Origin: VRUE01 sp036403515
GTDB taxonomy: Bacteria; Actinomycetota; Thermoleophilia; Solirubrobacterales; 70-9
Direction: 5' to 3'
Assembly (NCBI GenBank): GCA_036403515.1
Contig: DASWQV010000079.1
Location: 1 to 11,181 of the forward strand
DNA length: 11,181 nt
Below the pieces are notes generated by a model that saw only the letters and a list, made by a program, of their open reading frames with translations, was not told the origin of the DNA and did no database searches. Shown here piece by piece: positions 6,375 to 11,181 of the stretch. The position numbers and the translations under genes were made by a program. Positions within the stretch are counted from its first letter, which is position 1, and every line of letters begins with the position of its first letter.

Positions 6375-6452
6375 GGGAGGGCCGGTGACCCCTCCCAAAA
6401 CACTCAAGCGCGGCTCCTGCCGCGCGTTTTGGGAGGGGTCACCGGCCCTCCC
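6375..6452. repeat. Near-perfect 78-base inverted repeat, probable bidirectional terminator
   Basis: 6375-6401 and 6426-6452 are perfect 27-base inverted copies (GGGAGGGCCGG... and its complement). The centre is an inner stem GCGCGGC (6408-6414) with GCCGCGC (6419-6425) and a TCCT loop, leaving only a six-base bulge (6402-6407) unpaired. The inner GC stem is followed by GTTTT on the plus strand and by a T-rich stretch on the minus strand. It lies between the convergent PHP and cysC genes, ending 12 bases before the cysC stop. Bidirectional termination is the simplest role, but the extra 27-base arms go well beyond what that needs. Confidence 0.85.
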
Positions 6453-6464
6453 CACCGGCTGATC

Positions 6465-7019
6465 CTAAGCGGTAACCGCAGCCGCCGGGATCAAATCCCG
6501 CGACTCGAGGTAGTCGAGCAGCTTCTGCGCCGACTCCTCTGGCGTCTCGTTTTCGGTGTCGCAGACCCAGTCCGGGTTCTCGGGAATCTCGTATGGATCG
6601 GAGACGCCGGTGAATTCCTTGATCTCGCCGGAGAAGGCCTTCGCGTAGAGGCCCTTGACGTCGCGCTCGGCGCAGGTGTCGACCGATGCCTTGACGTAGA
6701 CCTCGATGAAGCGATCGCCCATCAGCGCGTGCGCCTCGTCGCGGATCTCGGCGTAAGGGGAGATCGCCGCCGTGATCACCGGCACGCCGTTGCGGCTGAG
6801 CAGGTCAGCGACGAAGGCGATGCGACGGATGTTGATGTCGCGGTCCTCCTTCGAGAAGCCGAGCCCCTTTGAGAGGTTTTCGCGGACGATGTCGCCATCG
6901 AGGATCTCCAGCTTCGAGCCGCGCTCGCGCAGTTGGGTCTCCAGCAATCCGGAGATGGTCGTCTTGCCGGCACCGGAAAGTCCGGTGAACCAGAGGGTGA
7001 AGCCCTTCTCGCCAGCCAT
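6465..7019 (-). CDS. cysC: Adenylylsulfate (APS) kinase
   Basis: Cytosolic APS kinase of 184 residues, the standard length, which phosphorylates APS with ATP to give PAPS. The Walker A loop is GLSGAGKTT (13-21), followed by the APS-binding DGD (41-43) with VREN and LGFSKEDRDINIRRI (53-67). ISPYAEIRDEA (86-96) and the lid region KGLYAKA...FTGVSDPYE (122-143) are all intact. It is the last gene of the cluster, starting 6 bases after the sat stop. GGAGG at the end of sat, about 11 bases from its ATG, serves as ribosome binding site. Its stop faces the large inverted repeat at 6375-6452. Since the neighbouring CysH looks like an APS-reducing enzyme, this kinase may serve PAPS-dependent sulfation more than reduction. 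That is inference. Confidence 0.95.
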   Translation of the reverse strand: MAGEKGFTLWFTGLSGAGKTTISGLLETQLRERGSKLEILDGDIVRENLSKGLGFSKEDRDINIRRIAFVADLLSRNGVPVITAAISPYAEIRDEAHALMGDRFIEVYVKASVDTCAERDVKGLYAKAFSGEIKEFTGVSDPYEIPENPDWVCDTENETPEESAQKLLDYLESRDLIPAAAVTA

Positions 7020-7025
7020 GCTCGT

Positions 7026-8102
7026 TCAGTCCTCCTTGTAAGCGTCGATAAGGATGTCGGCGACCTCGTCGCGTGAAAACTCGTGCGGCGGCCTTTCGCC
7101 GTTGCCGAGCATTTCGCGGACCTTGGTTCCAGAGAGGAAGAGGCGCGCGTCTTGGTCATGCGGACAGGTCTTGTTCGAAGCAAGCCCCTCGCACTCGTTG
7201 CACCAGAAGGTGTGCTCGAACATCAGCGGCTCGATGCCGAGCTCGTCGATGTCGATCGTGTCGAAGATCTTCTGCGCGTCGTAGGTGCCGTAGTAGTCAC
7301 CGGCCCCGGCGTGGTCGCGACCGACGATGAAGTGCGTGGCCCCATAGTTGCGGCGGACTATCGCGTGCAGAACCGCCTCGCGGGGGCCAGCGTAGTGCAT
7401 CTTCGCCGGCTTCACGCCCAGCACCACCCGGTCGTTCGGGTAGTAATTCTCCATCAGCACCTCGTAGCAGCGCATCCGCACGTCGGCGGGGATGTCACCG
7501 GCCTTGGTCTTGCCGATCAGGGGGTGGATGAAGAGGCCGTCGCAGGTCTCCAGCGCCGCCTTGGTCAGGTACTCGTGGGCGCGGTGGATCGGGTTGCGGG
7601 TCTGGAAGGCGACGATCTTCTTCCAGCCGCGCGCCTCGAAGTCGGCCCTGTGCTCCGCCGGAGTCTTGTAGCGGCGCATGAACGCCTCCTCGTGGTCCGG
7701 CAGCGCGTCGACCTCGATCGAGCCGGCGAGCATCCGGTTGCCCTCGGCGTAGATTGCGGCTACACCCGGGTGATCCTCGTCGGTGGTGCCGTAGACCTGC
7801 TCGGCCTCGCGCTTGACGTCGCGCTCCCAGATCTCCTCGACCTTGAGCCGGCCCAGCGGCTTGCCTTCGTCGCTGGAGAGCGCGACAACGTCGCCGACCT
7901 CGCACTCGAGGTCGCTCGCCAGGGTGATCGGAATCGGCCAGTAATCGCCGCCGGTCGTGCGCATCTCCGAACAGACCCGCTCCCAGTCGGCCGACCCCTG
8001 GAAGCCGGTCAGCGGCGCGAAGCCACCGTTGCCGATCATCTCGAAGTCAGCGGTATGGCGCTCGTCAAGGGTCAGGGAAAGCTCAGTCATCGTCTCGCTC
8101 AT
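7026..8102 (-). CDS. sat: ATP sulfurylase (sulfate adenylyltransferase), Sat type
   Basis: Makes APS and pyrophosphate from ATP and sulfate, the entry step of sulfate assimilation. It is the single-subunit Sat type, not CysDN. At 358 residues it is slightly short for the family, which is often about 380-390. Motifs are QTRNPIHRAHE (167-177), HPLIGKTKAGDIP (193-205), GPREAVLHAIVRRNYGATHF (239-258), GRDHAG (261-266) and LSGTKVREML (323-332). A probable zinc site is C301, C304, C313 and H315 (CNEC...TCPH), as in bacterial/archaeal homodimeric enzymes. The ATG at 8102 has GGTGAG about 9 bases upstream; an ATG four codons in (8090) is possible. It is 63 bases downstream of cysH, the widest gap between cysH and cysC, and is followed closely by cysC. 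Confidence 0.95.
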   Translation of the reverse strand: MSETMTELSLTLDERHTADFEMIGNGGFAPLTGFQGSADWERVCSEMRTTGGDYWPIPITLASDLECEVGDVVALSSDEGKPLGRLKVEEIWERDVKREAEQVYGTTDEDHPGVAAIYAEGNRMLAGSIEVDALPDHEEAFMRRYKTPAEHRADFEARGWKKIVAFQTRNPIHRAHEYLTKAALETCDGLFIHPLIGKTKAGDIPADVRMRCYEVLMENYYPNDRVVLGVKPAKMHYAGPREAVLHAIVRRNYGATHFIVGRDHAGAGDYYGTYDAQKIFDTIDIDELGIEPLMFEHTFWCNECEGLASNKTCPHDQDARLFLSGTKVREMLGNGERPPHEFSRDEVADILIDAYKED

Positions 8103-8151
8103 GCGTTGGATCTCACCAATCGGTTGGGGAAGGTTACGAAGGGTTATCTCA

Positions 8152-8164
8152 GGCGCTGGGCGCC
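8152..8164. repeat. Short GC hairpin in the cysH-sat spacer
   Basis: GGCGC (8152-8156) pairs with GCGCC (8160-8164) around TGG, immediately after the cysH stop on the minus strand. There is no T-run, so complete termination is unlikely. It may mark RNA processing or 3' protection of the upstream message in a 63-base spacer. A minus-strand TAACCT about 30 bases before the sat ATG could also be a weak internal -10. Confidence 0.35.
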
Positions 8165-8165
8165 G

Positions 8166-8864
8166 CTAGTTGATCCCGCACTCGGACTTTTCGAGTCCCG
8201 CCCAGCGGCCATCGCGAGGCGAACCGCCCGCTCCGACCGGCTTAGTGCAATGGGTGCAGCCGATCGACGGATAGCCGCGATCGTGGAGTGGGTTGTACGG
8301 GAGGTCGTGCTCATGGATGTAGTTCCAGACGTCGCGCTCGGTCCAGTCCGCGAGCGGGTTGAGCTTCCATAGCTCGAAGCGCTTGTCCCAGCCGAACTTC
8401 GGGGTCTTGGCGCGGCTGGCTGAGTCCTCACGGCGGACACCGGCGAGCCAGCAGTCTACGGAAGAAAGCGCCCGCCGCATCGGCTCGACCTTGCGCAAAC
8501 CGCAGCAGGCGTCGGGATCGCGGTTCCACAGCTCGTCGCCGTGCTGGGCGGCCTGTTCCTCCAAAGTGAGGTTGTGGAAGCGGTCGAACTCGATCCCCAG
8601 CGACTCGGCGAGGCGATCGCGCGTCTCGTAGGTCTCGGGGAAGAGCACGTCGGTATCGAGGTAGAAGAAGCGCGCGTCGGGATTGACCTTGCTCGCCAGG
8701 TGAGCGGTCACCGAGCTCGTTTTCTGAAACGAGCAGGCGATGTAGTGGCTCTCGCCAAAGGTCTCGAACATCCACTCGACCACCTGCTCGGCCGTGCGGT
8801 CCTCGAGCGCGTCGGCGATCGCCGCCGGGTCCTCGATTTTCGGCGGGGCGGCAACTGGGTTCAT
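8166..8864 (-). CDS. cysH: [4Fe-4S] adenylylsulfate (APS) reductase, CysH family
   Basis: Thioredoxin-dependent reductase that turns APS into sulfite and AMP, 232 residues. Conserved elements are the phosphosulfate-binding SFQKTSS (45-51), YLDTDVLFPETY (68-79) and CCGLRKVEP (120-128). They continue with AGVRREDSASR (141-151), NPL.DWTE.DVWNYI (169-183), YPSIGCTHC (198-206) and a C-terminal KSECGIN with the catalytic Cys C229. The C120/C121 and C203/C206 pairs are the CC...CxxC iron-sulfur signature that marks APS-type enzymes, though some family members also use PAPS. The C-terminal residue after CGI is Asn where His is usual, and the protein ends there. The ATG at 8864 overlaps the sulfite reductase stop as ATGA. 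A GTG at 8873 is an alternative, with GAGAGGGG nine bases upstream. Translational coupling is likely either way. Confidence 0.93.
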   Translation of the reverse strand: MNPVAAPPKIEDPAAIADALEDRTAEQVVEWMFETFGESHYIACSFQKTSSVTAHLASKVNPDARFFYLDTDVLFPETYETRDRLAESLGIEFDRFHNLTLEEQAAQHGDELWNRDPDACCGLRKVEPMRRALSSVDCWLAGVRREDSASRAKTPKFGWDKRFELWKLNPLADWTERDVWNYIHEHDLPYNPLHDRGYPSIGCTHCTKPVGAGGSPRDGRWAGLEKSECGIN

Positions 8865-10696
8865 ATCGCGCACTCGCCCTCGCCCCTCTCAACCTTGTAG
8901 GGGCTGGAGCGGCTCCAATCGATGAACTCCTGCATCGTCTCGAGGCTGAACTCAGCCGGCAGCGTCAGGTCCTTGACCTCTTCTTCGAAGCGAGCGGCGC
9001 CGATTCGCTCCGCAAAAGCGTTAAACTCCTCAGCGTCGCCCGAGCGCTCTGCCTCGTAGAGGCGCACCCAGCGCTCAACCGCGGCGGGGACTCGCTTGGC
9101 GGGCAGGCGCGACTTCAGCCGCGTGCCGAAGATCACCTCACCGCCCTCGTAGTTGCCGCCGATGTGCGGGATGTAGGCGGGGATCTGCCGCTCGCCGACC
9201 TTCAGCGAGGCGCCGTAGAAGCCGATGTTGGCGATGTGGTGCTGGCTGCAGCCGTTCGGGCAGCCGCTCATCTTGATGTGGATCTTGCGGGTCAGCTCGT
9301 CGGAGATCTTCATCGCCGCCAGCCGCTCCCTGATCGCCTTGTTGAGGCCCATCGAGCTGGTGATTCCCATCTTGCAGCTGTCGGTGCCGGGGCAGCTGAC
9401 CACGTCGGTGATCTCGTCGGCGCCGGCCTCGCCGAGGCCGAGCTCGCTGAGCCGCTGCCAGACGTCGTAGAGCGCCTCGTCGCGGACCCAGCGCAGGACC
9501 AGGTTCTGCTGGACGGTGCTGCGGGCGTAGCCACCGGTGAAGTCGCGCATGATCGCGGCCAGGCCGCGGAACTGCTCCGGGGTGAGGTCGCCGCGGTAGA
9601 TCTTCACCTCGACCGCGGAGAAGCCCTCCTGGGCCTGGGCCTGGACGTTGCCTTCGACGAAACGCTCGAACTCGGAGTGATCGCCGTTGGGAGAGGCCGG
9701 TGCAGGCGGAACTCCGGGAGCGTTGGCCTCCTCGTCGTCCTCGAAGCGCAGCCGCTCGACGTCGAAATCGCGCTCCGCCACCCAGTCGCCCTCGAGCTCC
9801 TCGTCGACCTGCTCGCGGAAGGCGTCGATGCCGATTTTGTCGATCAGGACCTTGATCCGGGCGCGGGCGCGATTGGCGCGCAGCCACTCCTGGCGATCGA
9901 AGATGCGCAGCACGGCCTCGGAGACCTTGAGGTAGTCGCCGTTGTCAGCCTCGACGAAGTCATAGAGGGTTGGCGCGACCCGAGCCATGATCGAAGTGCC
10001 GCCACCGACGCGAACCTCAAAGCCCTTGACCCCGTCCCGCTCCCGAGAAAGGAAGGCGATGTCGTGGATGCCGGTAATCGCCCGATCCTCGTCGGAGCCG
10101 CTGAATGCCGTCTTGATCTTGCGCGGCATCAACTGTGTCGTCGGGTGGCGGACGAAATAGCGGGCGTAGGCGCCGGCGTAGGGAGTCGGATCGAAGACCT
10201 CGTCGGGGGCGACGCCGGCCCAGGGATCGCCGGTGACGTTGCGCACCGTGTTGCCGCAACCCTCGCGGGACGAGAGATCGGCCTCGGAGATCTCGCGCAG
10301 CAATGACTCCATGTCGCGCAGCGGGATGTGGTGGATCTGAATGTTCTGCCGAGTGGTGATGTGGCCCTTGTTCAGCGGGGCGTACTTCTCGACCACGCTG
10401 GCGAAGGCCTCCATCTGCTGCGGCGTGACCCCACCGAAGGGAAGCTTGACCCGAACCATCTGCACATCGGGCTGGCGCTGCCCGTAGATCCCCTGCTTGA
10501 GGCGGAAGCCGATGAACTCGTCTTCGGGACGGTTACCGGCGAGGAACTCCTCCGCTTCGTTGTCGAAATCATCGAACTCCCGCTCGATGATGGGAATGAT
10601 GTGGCCGGGGACGTTCCGGTAGGTCTCCGGGTTCTCCAGAGTGCCGGTGCGCCCCTTGCCGCGCTGCTCTTTCGACTGATCGACTACGACCTCCAC
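8861..10696 (-). CDS. Siroheme/[4Fe-4S] sulfite reductase (ferredoxin-type nitrite/sulfite reductase family)
   Basis: Six-electron reductase of 611 residues; by context it reduces sulfite to sulfide. The family's two halves are present. The N-terminal half has GIYGQRQ (69-75), TTRQNIQIH (114-122), EGCGNTVRNVTGDPW (145-159) and PRKIKTAFSG (191-200). Its R116, R152, K193 and K195 correspond to the anion-binding Arg/Arg/Lys/Lys set of sulfite reductases. The C-terminal half has the cluster/siroheme ligands C435 and C441 (CPGTDSC) and C479 and C483 (GCPNGC). A Pro/Ala-rich linker at about 323-340 joins them. No flavoprotein partner is encoded nearby, so ferredoxin is the likely donor. The start is GTG at 10696. 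Sequence alone does not fully exclude nitrite, since the two activities share this fold. Placement directly ahead of cysH, sat and cysC argues for sulfite. Confidence 0.92.
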   Translation of the reverse strand: MEVVVDQSKEQRGKGRTGTLENPETYRNVPGHIIPIIEREFDDFDNEAEEFLAGNRPEDEFIGFRLKQGIYGQRQPDVQMVRVKLPFGGVTPQQMEAFASVVEKYAPLNKGHITTRQNIQIHHIPLRDMESLLREISEADLSSREGCGNTVRNVTGDPWAGVAPDEVFDPTPYAGAYARYFVRHPTTQLMPRKIKTAFSGSDEDRAITGIHDIAFLSRERDGVKGFEVRVGGGTSIMARVAPTLYDFVEADNGDYLKVSEAVLRIFDRQEWLRANRARARIKVLIDKIGIDAFREQVDEELEGDWVAERDFDVERLRFEDDEEANAPGVPPAPASPNGDHSEFERFVEGNVQAQAQEGFSAVEVKIYRGDLTPEQFRGLAAIMRDFTGGYARSTVQQNLVLRWVRDEALYDVWQRLSELGLGEAGADEITDVVSCPGTDSCKMGITSSMGLNKAIRERLAAMKISDELTRKIHIKMSGCPNGCSQHHIANIGFYGASLKVGERQIPAYIPHIGGNYEGGEVIFGTRLKSRLPAKRVPAAVERWVRLYEAERSGDAEEFNAFAERIGAARFEEEVKDLTLPAEFSLETMQEFIDWSRSSPYKVERGEGECAI

Positions 10697-10703
10697 GCCA
10701 GGG

Positions 10704-10709
10704 AAAATA
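10704..10709 (-). promoter_or_regulatory. Candidate -10 box for the sulfite reductase gene, apparently leaderless
   Basis: On the minus strand TATTTT (10709-10704) is followed by seven bases and then the GTG at 10696, so the transcript could begin at the start codon. The surrounding 10697-10735 spacer is AT-richer than its neighbours and lacks a Shine-Dalgarno. This suggests the reductase gene has its own promoter in addition to read-through from the rhodanese gene. No clear -35 is seen. Confidence 0.4.
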
Positions 10710-10735
10710 GCAAAACCTGACAGGGATTAGGGTAT

Positions 10736-11122
10736 TTAGCTCGGGGGCAGCCTTTTTTGAGCGTGGAGGATGGCCGCTGCCTCCCCGGACTCGGCAACCT
10801 GGCCGCTCTCCGGCTCGAGCGGCAATCCGGCCCCGGCCCAGCCAACGATGCCCTCGCTCAACTTCTTGGCGTCATAGCCCTCGGCAGCCAAAGCTTCGGC
10901 CGCCATCGTGGACCGGTTGCCGCCGCGGCAATAGAGAACGACCGGCCGGTCCTTGTCGATCTCGTCAGTCCGATCGGCAAGCTGGGCAAGCGGAAGATGC
11001 CTCGCCCCCTCGATCCGCCCCATCTCCCACTCGTGCTCAGCCCGCACGTCAACAAGCTGCGCCCCACCGGCAACGAGCTCCTGAGCTTCCTCACGTGAAA
11101 TCTCGGGTGGCCCCTCGCTCAT
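10736..11122 (-). CDS. Single-domain rhodanese-like sulfurtransferase
   Basis: A 128-residue single rhodanese domain with a short C-terminal extension. Typical elements are EISREEAQELV (7-17), LVDVRAEHEWEMGRIEGARHLPL split over 23-45, VVLYCRGGNRS (61-71) with active-site C65 in the six-residue loop CRGGNRS, and the C-terminal GIVGWAGAGLPL (91-102). The cysteine would carry a persulfide, so thiosulfate or protein-persulfide sulfur transfer is the likely activity. The true donor and acceptor are unknown. The ATG at 11122 is chosen because it follows a -10-like box by seven bases. A TTG at 11140 in the same frame would add six residues. It is followed after 39 bases by the sulfite reductase gene in the same direction, suggesting a role in sulfide or sulfane-sulfur handling. 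Confidence 0.9.
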   Translation of the reverse strand: MSEGPPEISREEAQELVAGGAQLVDVRAEHEWEMGRIEGARHLPLAQLADRTDEIDKDRPVVLYCRGGNRSTMAAEALAAEGYDAKKLSEGIVGWAGAGLPLEPESGQVAESGEAAAILHAQKRLPPS

Positions 11123-11129
11123 GGCCGGA

Positions 11130-11135
11130 AATCTA
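11130..11135 (-). promoter_or_regulatory. Candidate -10 box for the rhodanese gene, apparently leaderless
   Basis: On the minus strand TAGATT (11135-11130) is followed by seven bases and the ATG at 11122, the same arrangement as before the sulfite reductase and carboxylase starts. It could be the main promoter of the sulfur cluster. No convincing -35 is visible in the remaining upstream sequence. Confidence 0.4.
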
Positions 11136-11152
11136 GCCAACGAGTCGAGGAG

Positions 11153-11167
11153 GGGCGAGAGTCGCCC
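11153..11167. repeat. Short dyad upstream of the rhodanese promoter
   Basis: GGGCGA (11153-11158) and TCGCCC (11162-11167) flank a three-base loop, about 18 bases upstream of the rhodanese -10 candidate. It sits near the place of a -35 box, so it could be an operator for the sulfur cluster, or the hairpin of a neighbour outside the window. No T-run follows on either strand. Confidence 0.3.
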
Positions 11168-11181
11168 TCACCAAACACTCA

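Larger units (their letters stand above)
6230..6464. other. 235-base convergent spacer packed with repeats
   Basis: This spacer lies between the PHP stop and the cysC stop and has no credible gene. From left to right it holds a 40-base hairpin (6238-6277), two copies of a 22-base direct repeat (6287-6343), a small CCGGCG/CGCCGG dyad (6338-6360) and a large near-perfect inverted repeat (6375-6452). CGGTTACCG near 6349-6357 is also the reverse complement of CGGTAACCG near 6470-6478 at the end of cysC, which nests a further pair outside the large repeat. Confidence 0.7.

Noticed and set aside
7083..8372. A 429-codon plus-strand frame over sat and the end of cysH
   Set aside because: It runs antisense to two well-conserved enzymes and has no family features; stop-codon scarcity in GC-rich DNA explains it.
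9164..10306. A 380-codon plus-strand frame inside the sulfite reductase gene
   Set aside because: Antisense shadow of a clearly conserved enzyme, with low-complexity Asp/Val/Ala/Leu content.

Overview
The window is high-GC bacterial chromosome with seven complete protein genes, one partial gene at the left edge, short spacers and no RNA genes, insertion sequences or CRISPR. GC content, the protein flavours and the frequent apparently leaderless starts fit a high-GC actinobacterium. A deep lineage such as Thermoleophilia (Solirubrobacterales/Gaiellales) is my guess from recognition, not a measured assignment.

Layout. (1) 1-510, minus: N-terminal 170 codons of sucC, running off the left edge. 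(2) 623-3215, plus: a HAD-family hydrolase of the 2-haloacid dehalogenase type, then a secreted formylglycine-type sulfatase. (3) 3343-5103, minus: a biotin carboxylase/biotin carrier fusion, convergent with the sulfatase. (4) 5420-6229, plus: a PHP-domain phosphoesterase, divergent from the carboxylase. (5) 6465-11122, minus: a sulfate-assimilation cluster. In transcription order it is a rhodanese-domain protein, a siroheme/[4Fe-4S] sulfite reductase, a [4Fe-4S] APS reductase (cysH), ATP sulfurylase (sat) and APS kinase (cysC).

The sulfur cluster is a near-complete route. Sat makes APS. CysH reduces APS to sulfite, and the sulfite reductase takes sulfite to sulfide. CysC instead turns APS into PAPS. 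Because the CysH has the four-cysteine iron-sulfur signature of APS-using enzymes, CysC is probably not needed for reduction and may supply PAPS for sulfation. The rhodanese may handle sulfane sulfur. The exported sulfatase a few kb away could release sulfate, but that link is only proximity.

The least ordinary parts are the spacers. Large inverted repeats sit at the sulfatase/carboxylase junction (3212-3325), in the divergent carboxylase/PHP spacer (5164-5258) and at the PHP/cysC junction (6375-6452). The last junction also holds a 40-base hairpin and a 22-base direct repeat. Two of these elements sit between convergent genes and look like bidirectional terminators. The one between divergent genes, with perfect 23-base arms around a perfect 28-base palindrome, is not explained that way. 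I did not find a clearly new multi-gene system.
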